Source: Amaurobius ferox (Eukaryota > Arthropoda > Arachnida > Araneae > Amaurobiidae). From it: a stretch of DNA of 64,000 nt. The stretch lies in the NCBI GenBank assembly GCA_951213105.1, contig OX578134.1:140504116-140568115 (forward strand). The letters run 5' to 3'. Of this stretch, positions 49,854-60,175 are shown in pieces. How positions within the stretch are numbered: the stretch's first letter is position 1; each line of letters begins with the position of its first letter. The notes below the pieces were generated by a model. It had not been told where the DNA came from. It was given only the letters and a program-made list of their open reading frames with translations, and did not search any database. Both the position numbers and the translations under genes were made by a program.

Positions 49854-52254
49854 TGCACAAGATTTATAATTATGCCACAAGCACAATCTTCAGACAGTCG
49901 ATCAGATGGCGCAACGAAATTCAGCAAAAAGTGATTTCGCAATCTAACCAATAATGAATAACACGTACATTTCTGCATAAAAAATAATATTGTAAGCGCA
50001 TAAGAAGTAAATAATTGCCTAAACTGTAATTGCGCAAATCTTTTGAAATCGGTTTGTCAGTTCGATGTCTCTTTCTATGCATTGCATTGGCTGCTCGTCA
50101 GGTGATCCAACACTTCACCACTGTTCTACTCGATGTTATTGGTCGAAAGGGTTATTATTATTATTTGGCAAATTTTTCAGATTCGTTTGGCTATTTTTAG
50201 ATATTATGTGACAACACTTGTGCCAGTAGAGCTCTGGGCTTTGATGATGTTCGTTGTCGAGAAGGAGGGAAAAATATCGCCACTGAATCTGCTTCACCCA
50301 TTCGTGAAGTCACGAGTCAGCACAGATACATCAAAACCACTAGATTACTTTTACAAAATTTATAATATAGCATTTAGAGACAGGTTTGACGAGCCAAATT
50401 GTTAAAGTTAACATTTGTTAAAGTTAACATTTAAAAAGGTAAAAGCCATGCTATATTTAATTCCATTATTTCTATCGTATGCAAGAGACATTTTAAAACA
50501 AGTAATAACATGCTATCCAAGCGGATTTGTACGATAGCAGATGCAAAGAAAGCTAATGCTCATTAAGAGCTTTTGCAAAAAGCGAACGTTTGGTCATTAA
50601 AGTCGACTAGTACATAGTATATAGCATATTTATGTATTATAAAATATTTTGTTCATGATATTAAGAGTGCATAATTGGATTTTTCATTAAAGGCATTATT
50701 TACCAGGTGTGTGATATTATATCGACGAGTATTAAATATGTACTTGGCTATATTATCTTGCATATCATCCTTAATGAGTTAGAGCATAACTCGCTTGGAA
50801 TACCATATCTACATAGATAGGAATCCCTTTCCATATTAATTTGCGATTTCAGTCATGATGAAGTATGGATTTAAATTAGTAATTACTTGAATATTAAGCC
50901 TGTTAATCCGAATGAACTAGTTAACCAGACATTTTAATTAGTTCGCAAGCATCTGTTGGTATGTTCACTATAGAACATATAGAGTTACGTATGTATTTGA
51001 ATGTTTATAGATTGTTCTCTCAAATTAGGGCATTTAAGGTGATAAAATTTTTCAAATATATTATAAGAAAATGGTTGATTTGTTTTTGCTGAACATATAC
51101 TTCAATAGAGCTAAAGTATGTCAACAGAGATGGTTATATGATCTCAAAACTAAAATATTATAATAGCAATTCAACTGCCACAATATTGGTACTCCCGTGG
51201 GTGAGTTTCCGAAAATGACTTGCCATGCACTATTTTTTCTAAACATAGCGCAAATTTCTTGAAAACATTTCATATTCATGACAATCATTGGATAGACAAA
51301 AGTTGACATATATTCATAATATATTTCAGTTTAGGTAATACATGCTGTGATGACGTAATTTAATCAAGTGTGTTTTTGTATAGAAATGAAATTCAGATAT
51401 TGTTTTCTAATAATTAAAGAAATTTATTACTTAATGACACTTTAGTGTCAAACTATAAAACACATCACATATACTTATATGACATTCTTACACACATGTC
51501 AACATAGCAATATCTGTGAAATTCGGATGTTGTCTTCTAATATATCAAGCTATAAAACTCAATACATTCAATAATGTATGAATGATGTCTACTTATGTGA
51601 TATTTCCATATACATGACACCATTGTCGAGTGTCCTCATGGGAAATTAGATATCGTCATACCGAAAAGGTACCAATTAACGTGCGGACAATCAAACATAC
51701 ATATTTTAATGTGATACGACGTTAAAAGGGTAAATTAGATAATTGTATGTGTGATGTTAATTAGATGTAAAGCCGTGAAATTTCTATTTCAAAACCCATG
51801 TTCAATTATTCGAATCACTCCTCCAGTCCAGGAGTAAACTCCTAGTTTGACCTGCAAAAAAATAAACAATGTGCAAATAAATAAATCCTTACGTTGTAAG
51901 GCGACATCACCTGAAAACACATTAAGGTACAACTTCAAGAGATGAAGATTACTCTAAATAACAACACAGGTATTTGGATAAATTACTTTCCATTATTTAA
52001 TATCGAAATAAGATTTGAAGTTAAATAAACAAATTAAGCTGAATCCTTTTCAGCACAACAAAAGCCAACTGGACACAGGGCCAAGTTTAATATCATATGC
52101 TGCCACAGAATTAAACCAATAATAATATGTTATCTAATAATATAATGAAAAGTGGCAAGCAATATTTACATTATAACTGATATCAAAAAGAAATGGTATG
52201 GTCTCAGAAACACAGGGACCAAAGCACTCAGAGAAATTACTTGAATGCAAATTT
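49854..52254. other. Non-coding DNA, one unassigned 90-codon frame
   Basis: A plus frame at 50133-50405 is in a slightly GC-richer patch. I recognise no domain and no splice structure. The rest is AT-rich. Confidence 0.35.
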
Positions 52255-52345
52255 CGAATAGTATGATATTAATATAGTAGATTCGAATAGTATGATATTA
52301 ATATAGTATTAATATAGTAGTATGATATTAATATAGTATGATAGC
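52255..52345 (+). repeat. Minisatellite of TATGATATTAATATAG
   Basis: Units GTATGATATTAATATAGTA occur about three to four times, with partial ATTAATATAGTA units between. Confidence 0.85.
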
Positions 52346-52469
52346 AAGACGATTTCGATAGAAATTACTACATACAGATAAGACGGAAGCCAGAAGTTAC
52401 TTTAAGTTATGCAGGAATTTATGATTGTGCTTCCATAGAATAGTGAGTGTAGATGCAGAGAGAGGTCAA

Positions 52470-53010
52470 CATTCTTACCTCTGGACATGTCGTTGTTGAG
52501 AGGAATTTAGGTACATACTTCCGCCATATGGCCCTCGGAAAAAAACGTACTAGTGTAAAACTGGCACACCTAGATGCAGTAGAACTACATAGGCCCGGTC
52601 AGGGTTCGGCATCATTTTGCTCCTTCTTTCTCCAACATTCAGACCCGACAGAAGGACCTCGGGTCAACCTTGGTCCGTCGTCGTCGAAGTTATCATGAAA
52701 TTATAGGTGACGATGTTCCTCGCTTGATCAGCGGTCGATGGATCTTCCTCGATGTCCGTCGGCGATGGCGACGGCTCTCCCCCATGCCCACAGAAGGCTG
52801 AGATCGACACTGTGTCAGATCTCGCACTCCGAGGAGGCAACGCAAATACAGTCCGGACCGACGTGAAGTTGTCAGTAACCAGACAGGGAAGAGCGCCCTG
52901 AAATTTACAAGACGCTCTTTCTATACGTAATTTTGCAAATCCTCCTGTTAATCCCAGATCGGACCTGGCAGAGAGCTGTTTACTGAAATCGTCCAATAGA
53001 AAATCACTAT
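52470..53010. other. GC-rich island, possible decayed retroelement or exon
   Basis: This segment is plainly richer in G and C than everything within several kilobases. The plus frame is 52453-52698 (81 codons) and the minus frame 52664-52996 (110 codons). The minus frame carries a Ser/Pro/Asp-rich patch (GGEPSPSPTDIEEDPSTADQ), which looks more protein-like than the usual chance frames here. I recognise no family motif, zinc knuckle or reverse-transcriptase box. It may be a fragment of a retroelement ORF or a host exon. Confidence 0.35.
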
Positions 53011-53639
53011 GAAGTTCAAAAGCCTTATGAGGCCTTATAAAGCCTTACGACCCTCAACGATTTATTTCAGATGTTTTCTCTGCAGAACCATTGTATGAAA
53101 AATGCATGTCATGCGCAAATATTAACAAGCAGAGAGCAAAACCTCTAAATCAGACATCCGCTCTGCCCGGGAACTAGACCTTGACTTTCAACGGTCATAA
53201 ACAAACTTCTCTCTCTGAGTGCGCGCTTTACAGATAATTATGAAAATGGCGCAAAGAATAATTGTAGAATATGATTTGTATTTAAAAGACAAGAGGGATA
53301 ATTAGACAGATTTAAAATATATTAAAATTATGTTTAAAATATAAGAATTGATATATAATGCATAACTTATGATTTTTGCACAAGTGACGCGAGATTAAGA
53401 AATTTTGTCACGACAATATCACGTAAACGCATTAAGGACGTATCGTCCAATTACTTGGCTCTGGGTCTAGAGAAGGACAAAATGAAGAGTTAGAGGTATA
53501 GTGCATACAGACAACCATTTCAATGACGTGCGCGTTTAGAGGAAAATTTTAGCATTTTCGATTTTTAACGCTGATTAATTATAGTTTATATCAATATCAA
53601 AGGAAGCACCAGTAGTAGTGCAGTGCTTCTGCCAAGCAT

Positions 53640-53850
53640 TTTTTCACGGGGGGGGGGGGAGTGGAGTGAATGAATCTCTAGATGAAATATTTTCTATTTA
53701 TCCTATATAAATATATCTAAATGATGTCATACAAATTCATACATTCAGTCATACATCCGGGGGGAGGGCCTCACCCCAGCTGATGTAATTTATTTAAATA
53801 TATCTTATATAAATATATCTAAATGATGTCATATAAATAGAAACTACGTT
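53640..53850 (+). repeat. Poly-G run and a 36-bp direct repeat
   Basis: A run of 12 G lies at about 53649-53660. TATAAATATATCTAAATGAT then GTCATA occurs near 53705 and again near 53818, about 113 bp apart. A G/C-rich stretch (CCGGGGGGAGGGCCTCACCC) lies between them. Confidence 0.75.
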
Positions 53851-55164
53851 GACATATAATGTATCCGGATGTATGTCTGAAAAAAACACTGGCGGCATCA
53901 GTGGGTGGATGAAAATCTATTGGTTACATTTTCTAGAAAACATATATTTTTCTTCATTTTAAATATTCATTCACATATTTATAACATTGTATTGATGTTT
54001 TTACCAAATAAAACTGTGGTTTACCTAATGTCTATTGTTATATATCCATCCAAATATAATTCCAAATATATCCAAATATAATTCCATGTATTGTGGTAGA
54101 TAGCAGAGTTGGTTGCATACCACGGAGTTTGCGATTTTCATGTAAAATAAATTTCCCAAATTTATTTCTTCAAGCAGTTTCGTCTTTCGCACAAAACAAA
54201 CAAAAAAGTTAACAATTGGCCTACCAACGTTTGAAAGCCAAACCGAAGGACTTTAAACTGAATAATATATGCACTGTTGGATATCTGTATTCTTTCACAA
54301 GACATGGAATTAAAACCAAAATTACACTTCCAGATTAATTATGCACAATATTTGACGTATTAATAATGCACAATATTTGACATGTACATTTACTTCCATT
54401 TGTTAATGAATATGTTTAATGAATCCTTCAGGGAAGAATTTAGGTGAATGCAAATTCGCATTTAAATTTCATCAGCATTAAATGACTTTACTTAAATTGA
54501 GATTCAGCTCAATAAATGAATAAGTTCTTCTTGAGAAAAATATTACTTCTGTGTAATAACTAAACTGCCGAAGTTAAAAAAATTAAATTTTAATTCTACA
54601 TATTTAATTTATTGAATTAATACGAATTTATTTATACAAATGTTCAGCAGTTCTTAGTAAATGTAAAAAAAACAATATATGAGAAATTATGATACACATT
54701 GAAATAATCTTTAAAAACTTTAGTTATTAAGTTTTTGTATATAAAAATGTTTATTTTGTAGAACATTGATCATTTTGATTCTGCCTTATTGCAAATATTA
54801 CATTTATAAATATGCATACATACTTTTAAGAAACATATGAAAAAGTTATTGCATTATTGCTAATTATATCAGTAATATTATATAATATATGTCACAATTT
54901 AAAGACCAACCAATGAACCAGAATTTATTTTTACGAGATTTTAAACATTTTCCTTTCGAGTATTTAATACAATTCCTTACGATAGTTTTTCATCTCGATT
55001 TGCAAATATAAAATAGCTAAAATTGCAGGTATATGATGGGCGTTGCAATGAAATCCCAATAACCAAAACTCATCATGCCCTAAGGAGTTGAAGATGACTG
55101 TGAATGAAATTTCTTTCTTACTGGCCAAAGACACAAGAATGGTTCTATTGCACAACAAAATATC
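53851..55164. other. AT-rich non-coding DNA, nothing recognised
   Basis: Small local duplications occur: TCCAAATATAATTCCA near 54050, and TGCACAATATTTGAC at about 54343 and 54368. No gene was seen. Confidence 0.45.
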
Positions 55165-56016
55165 GGATGTGGGCAGCACATGACTTTCCTTATATAATGT
55201 AATGAATTTACTACTTCTACAGTTTAAAAAAATGTTATTCTTATAGTAGATACTTATATTCTTTCTAAGATATTAAATTTTCTACAATTAGTCGTCATTT
55301 TCATTGATTTTTATCTATTTGGTGAGATAAGTTGGCGACATCCCGATAAATTTGTCGCCAAAATCTCGCCAAGCGTTATGGACGAAGAAATAAGTTATTC
55401 TTACAACGGATAAATGACTATTGGCGTTCAAATACAAAAGTATTACTCAAAGTATATTTTCTCGTGAATGGAACGAGTTAGATCCACAAGAATGATGTCA
55501 CCCAATTTATCGCATGATATTACATATGAAAAGTGAACATGTATCTTAACAGTTAATATTTTTTTTAATTTATGGGATTTTTTGATAAATTTATTTGAAA
55601 AATGTGTAATATCTCGAGAACGGTTCATAGCGTTTATGTCGATCGTTTTCTAAGGAAAAATTACATAAGAAATGTCTATTTGCGTAATTTTATTAAAGGT
55701 TTTGAATTTTTAATGATTTTTTCAAAATTTCACTTGAAAATTTAGGGGGGGTTCTGAACATTCGATTCTGTTTTGAAACAATAGGTTACCAGTATTCACA
55801 GATTGTGATTTTTGTACCAAATTTCATTCGAATCGCTTCATTCGTTCGTGAGATATTGTCTCCACAGTCTCACTGACACACACACACACACATCACTTCA
55901 AAAATGTTCGATTCGTGATCAGGGATGCTTGAAACGTGCTCTCCCGTCGAAAACTCGAATTCGAATTTTCGCCCCCTACAAAATACTTTCCTTATACATT
56001 ATGTATATAAGGAAAG
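55165..56016 (+). repeat. Dispersed repeat R1, copy b
   Basis: This is the plus-strand counterpart of 1-594, with near-identical landmarks: GCACATGACTTTCCTTATAT, TTATTCTTATAGTAGATACT, GGCGTTCAAATACAAAAG, TTACATATGAAAAGTGAACA, and ATATCTCGAGAACGGTTCAT. It continues beyond the part available in copy a, through (CA)n near 55878-55891 to TACATTATGTATATAAGGAA. The motif CTTTCCTTATAT near the start is inverted as ATATAAGGAAAG at the end, so inverted repeats of about 12 bp may mark ends. Homology to copy a begins some 18 bp outside it. It is non-coding. Confidence 0.75.
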
Positions 56017-56289
56017 AAAAATTGATGTGCCAGATTAGCTTCAGGACAACAATTAAGTCAAAAAGTAAAAGCTGCAAAAAATCAAGAGAAAAGGCTATCC
56101 CAATGCAAGTCAGTAAATAATCAGTCTATATCATCAGATAAAGTTATTTTTTGAAATGGTAATAATGAAGAACAATAAGATGATACTTAGAATGGAAAAA
56201 TTAAAGTTATGAAGCGACATTAGAAATACCAATCACGCTTTCATATTTAATTTAAAAAATGCAGAGAAAAAGACACATTAAAAATATGC

Positions 56290-57625
56290 AATATTCATAT
56301 GCGGAGAATCAGATTTGATGTTGGCATACCATACCTGCACTCAACATTGCCGCATTTATAGATGCTGGCTTGATCACTGAAAAAGACAAGAGACTTCTAG
56401 TTGATCATAATAAAGTCAAAAGCGTACATGGGAAAATATGACATCCCTGGATAAGGAATTTGATGTCACCTGTAAGAAGGGTGATATCGACGACACTAAT
56501 AGGCGCTCATAGGAGAGTTAATAATGAGACACTTCCCCCCTGGATGATCAATGTCAGAAAGGGGGGTATCAATGTCTTAGATATTTCTATTGACTTGCCA
56601 AACTAATCAGTGGTTTGACCCCTCTCTGGAAAATGTTTTATAGGCGTCCCTTACTACATCTCTTATGAACGTCAAATTACAATAGCATTTACAATGAAAG
56701 TAGTTAATTCATGCAAAAATTCCCCAGCATCATCAAAGAAGAAATATCATTATTATGTGTGATGTGAGCCAATTGATTTCACAATCACTTCACTACAGAT
56801 AAATGCTCACAGAGAAATCCTGTAGGAGTTATTGTTAATAATCCTGTAGATTTCACAAAAAAGGGGAGTGTTAAAGCCTGCCAGGTATATCAGGAAATTG
56901 CAAACACTAACTTAAAGGCTAGTGCCATATATTGATTAGAGTTTAAGCGTCGCTGTAATCTGATCCGGTAGTCTGACAGGTAACAGCAATTCCACAGGTA
57001 ACATTTTCAGATGCTAAACACTGCTACAGAACTTGAAATTGATCATTACTTTACCAAACTCTCAGATGAAGAGTCTTATTTTATTGAGTGACATTGTCAT
57101 AAGCGATGTAAATGCATATTACGTTTACGGACATAAGATCCCACAGGTCACAATAAAAGGATGACTTCCAACAGAGTTGGCCCTTCTTGTATTTAGTCAA
57201 GCCAAACATTAAATGTAATGGACAGTAGTATTCAGAATTTACCGCATATACCTCATATGGGTTTCAAAACCTGACTTACAAAATCTCTCAGCAAATTAAG
57301 ACTGAGAGTACCCCTGCTGGTTCACCATCCAAGTAAAAATACTCATGGATGAAGAGTCTAAGGCAATGCCATACTACCTTGGAATAGTAGTTACTTAGTT
57401 GATATTTGATAATGTTTTGCTAACAGTGGACAGCATAGTATGCATTCAGCGTGTTGTTAATCCATACACTCTTGTGCTTAGAAGGCGGAGAGAAGAGCTG
57501 GTGTCTAAAAATTGTGGACTTAAATGTGGGAGCGATGACACACAAAAAAATATTTCTATACTTCCCAGGGAGGCACCTTCCATCAATCCCACAGTTTCTT
57601 CCCTGTTACAGCTGATAGACTAGTC
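56290..57625 (+). pseudogene. Decayed protein relic of a multi-copy arthropod family
   Basis: Short plus-strand pieces in changing frames look protein-like: IPALNIAAFIDAGLITEKDK then RLLVDHNKVKS (about 56330-56430), EYPCWFTIQVKILMDE (about 57305-57360), and CGSDDTQKNISILPREAPSI then NPTVSSLLQLID (57520-57623). From memory these resemble parts of a large uncharacterised protein found in many copies in arthropod genomes (LID-W and CWFnIKVKHSW-like motifs). I cannot name it. The intervening sequence has many stops, so no product is expected. Confidence 0.35.
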
Positions 57626-57682
57626 TAACGGCATATCACCCCTTGGCATGTAAACTAACTTCTAAAAAAATAGTAATAAGTT

Positions 57683-57859
57683 CTTAGATGAGTCCATGCT
57701 TAGAGTACTTAGATGAATCCATGCTTAGAGTTCTTAGATGAATCCATGCTTAGAGTATTAAATGAATCCATGTTTAGAGTACTTAGATAAGTCCATGCTT
57801 AGAGTCCATGCTTAGAGTACTTAGATGAGTCCATGCTTAGAGTACTTAGATGAGTCCAT
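57683..57859 (+). repeat. 25-bp tandem repeat, about 7 units
   Basis: The unit CTTAGATGARTCCATGCTTA then GAGTA starts at 57683, 57708, 57733, a decayed unit near 57758, 57782, 57820 and 57845. A partial unit (TCCATGCTTAGAG) is duplicated between the last two. It lies between the protein relic and the Tc1 element. Confidence 0.9.
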
Positions 57860-58341
57860 TGAGAAGAGTATAAAGCAAGTAACACTAGGCATGCTGAATA
57901 TACATGAGAAACATGGATGCCATACCTGATGCCAAGAAACGAGCAGGCAACTGATGTTTAAGTATGAATCAGAGCAAAACGTGACAAAACTTACTGTTTA
58001 AACAAATTAACAATTACGATTTAAGACATCGTAACTTTATAACATTGTTTTGTAATTAAAAAGTTTTATGTTTTGGAGATAATTTATGCTGAGAAAATAA
58101 TAATTTTACAGCATTGGCCATTTCAAGAGCTAAATTTATTATACACTACGTGATAGCGAAAATGAGACAACAAGGAGTGGCCAGAAAAATACGCAAATTG
58201 CAGGGTATACGCAGCTTGTATTACGCAGCATTATGTAAATAATGCGAAATGCGCTGCTGTCCTGCGCAATTTGAGTGAGATATAAGGGTGGGAACCTTCA
58301 GAATAGGCAATAGTCGCTCCGCTCTGTCTGTCAAGGACATC

Positions 58342-58735
58342 CTTGTTGTTGTTGTTGTTGAGACCCAGACCGTCCTACCTACCAGAAAGATGTAAGGTAA
58401 CCGTATGGACGGCCAGGAAGTGCAACACAATTTGGACCGGAACCCAGAGGGAAGACATCCACCGGGACCGTACCCTCCTTCCCCTACCACCAACATCTCG
58501 GAAGGACTTACGCATCCACATGTTGTTTAACGTGATCGTACTCCGCATGAACACGGCGGCAGTTGTGGCAGAGTGCAAATCCAGCGCGCAAACCACCGGG
58601 CTACCGCGCCCGAAATGTGCCAACAGCACGCGGTGTTCCCAGGTGGTCACCTACCCAAGTACTAACCGCGACCGATGCTGCTTGACTTCGGTGATTTAAC
58701 GAGAACCGGTGTTTTCATTATGGTAGGGCCGTTGG
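58342..58735 (-). mobile_element. Composite 5S rRNA-tRNA SINE nested in Tc1
   Basis: On the minus strand the order is: 5S rRNA-derived head (58735-58619), a 7-base spacer, tRNA-like A-box region GGGCGCGGTAGCCCGGTGGT (from about 58612), body, and a (CAA)n tail at 58360-58343. The body shares GAGTACGATCACGTTAAACA, GTTGGTGGTAGGGGAAGGAG and CAAATTG with the 10-kb trimer. A target duplication AAGGAYATC flanks the whole unit (58333-58341 and 58736-58744), with the second copy abutting the 5S 5' end. The tRNA-like B box is deleted here. This is a LINE-mobilised SINE with a dual pol III-type head. Confidence 0.85.
58619..58735 (-). pseudogene. 5S rRNA-derived sequence, full length, SINE head
   Basis: In minus orientation it runs CCAACGGCCCTACCATAATG, AAAACACCGGTTCTCG, TCACCGAAGTCAAGCAGCAT, CGGTCGCGGTTAGTACTTGG, GTAGGTGACCACCTGGGAAC, ACCGCGTGCTGTTGG. 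This is the known order of animal 5S rRNA over essentially its whole 118-120 nt, with a few substitutions (for example TTAA where CCGA is usual). The internal promoter region (GTCAAGCAGC...GGTTAGTACTTGG...GGTGACC-CCTGGGAA) is largely kept. Because it sits inside the SINE's target duplication, it is part of that element and not a member of a 5S array. Confidence 0.9.
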
Positions 58736-58764
58736 AAGGATATCAGTGTGTAATTTTTGTCTCG

Positions 58765-59830
58765 GGAGAAATGTGTAGCAGCAGAGAATGCCAGTCTCCT
58801 GAAAACGGAAGCAGTTCCAGCAAACAGACGTGTATGGTGATCGGACTCAAAAGGGCAGGTAGGTCCATACGTCAAATATCAGCAGACATCTACCTACACG
58901 CGTCCGCGGCGCACGGGCTATGGCGAAGATGGTTGGAACAAGGGAATGTGGTACGCTTAAAGGATGCCGGTACGGCCCGAGCGACGTCAGCACTCGTGGA
59001 CCGACGCATCCGCCGGCAAGCTTTAGCGTCCCAGCAGGCCACTTCCATCGCCTTTTTGCAGTATGTACAGAACACCCTTCATGCTCCTATATCGACCAGT
59101 ATCAATACCCGCCGATTGGTCGCCGGCGACCTGCACTAATGGCGCCCGTTAAGAAGTCTGCCATTGACCCAACACGACAGACCACTTCGTTTGCAATGGT
59201 GTCGGGATAGAGCCACGTGGACGGAGGAATGTCAGAGAGCCGTGTTCTCCGGCGAGACACGCTTCTGTTTAAGCAATGACAGTTGCCGTGTACGAGTCGG
59301 ACGCCGAAGTGGTGACAGATCGAATCCGGTCGCATCTGTGGTATGCTATACAGCACAACAACACGACATCATATTTTAGGAAGCTATCGCCTAAGGTAAC
59401 AGGTCTCCTCTGGTTCGTATTCAGGGCACTCTGACGATCCAACGGTACATGGATGACGTGCTACAGCCGGTGACACTACTCTTCTTTCAGGGGGTGCCCA
59501 ATGCCATTTACCAGCAGGATAACGTCCGATCACATACGCCACTCATCAGCCAACATGTCCTGCAAGGTACCCAGATGATTCCCTGGCCACCAGTGTCCCT
59601 TGATATTTCATCAGTCGAACACGTCTAAGGCGTGGTTGAATGTCGCTTGCGTGCGCTGGCACCGCCTCGTTTAGAAGACGAACTCTGGCAAATGATTGGC
59701 AGGGAATGCAACCAACCCTCGGGAAACAATCCACATGTCCATTGATTCCGTACCTAGACGTGTTGCTGCCTGTATCGTCGCCCGCGGTGGTGCTACAACC
59801 TATTGATCATACCGTGCTACCGCCCAGTGT
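58765..59830 (+). pseudogene. Tc1 transposase pseudogene
   Basis: The first frame gives the DNA-binding part: KRAGRSIRQISADIYLHASA, LWRRWLEQGNVVRLKDAGTA, RRIRRQALASQQATS and NTLHAPIST. It runs to a stop after GDLH at 59139. A second frame gives WCRDRATWTEECQRAVFSGE then TRFCL, where the usual catalytic Asp of FSDES/FSDET is Gly. Later pieces are NAIYQQDNVRSHT (second Asp kept) and PPVSLDISSVEHV (Glu of the D34E end kept), then a stop, then EDELWQMIGREWNQPSG. The lost first Asp, frameshifts and stops make it non-functional. Tc1 transposases cut and paste at TA. Confidence 0.9.
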
Positions 59831-59953
59831 ATATGTGTATCATGTTGCAATAAATATCACTTATTGTTCGTTGATGTCTCTCTCTGTTTGTCGATTTTCC
59901 TAACTTTCTGCTCACTCCTTCTTGGAGTCTCATTTTTACTGTCAGGTAGTGTA

Positions 59954-60125
59954 TGTTGTGGACTAACAGCAGCTATTGTCCATTTTCATGAAACATAGAT
60001 GTACTAAATTAATATTGTCCAATAAAAAAATTAGATTTGGATTTATATCAGAATTTCTATTAATCAGATTTGAATGAATATTTCCGAAATAGTTCATTGG
60101 AGAAATTTACAAATATAGATTTTCC

Positions 60126-60175
<50 letters not shown>

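Larger units (their letters stand above)
58144..59951 (+). mobile_element. Tc1 transposon, inactive, carrying a nested SINE
   Basis: The left end CACTACGTGATAGCGAAAAT then GAGACAACAAGGAGTGG matches the right end read inward, CACTACCTGACAGTAAAAAT then GAGACTCCAAGAAGGAGTG. TA borders both ends (58142-58143 and 59952-59953). The total is 1808 bp; without the 394-bp SINE and its duplicated 9-bp site it is about 1.4 kb. The plus-strand transposase relic follows the SINE. No intact frame remains. Confidence 0.9.

Noticed and set aside
58619..58735. A genuine 5S rRNA gene
   Set aside because: It is single, lies inside a target duplication and is joined directly to SINE sequence. It also has substitutions in conserved positions.
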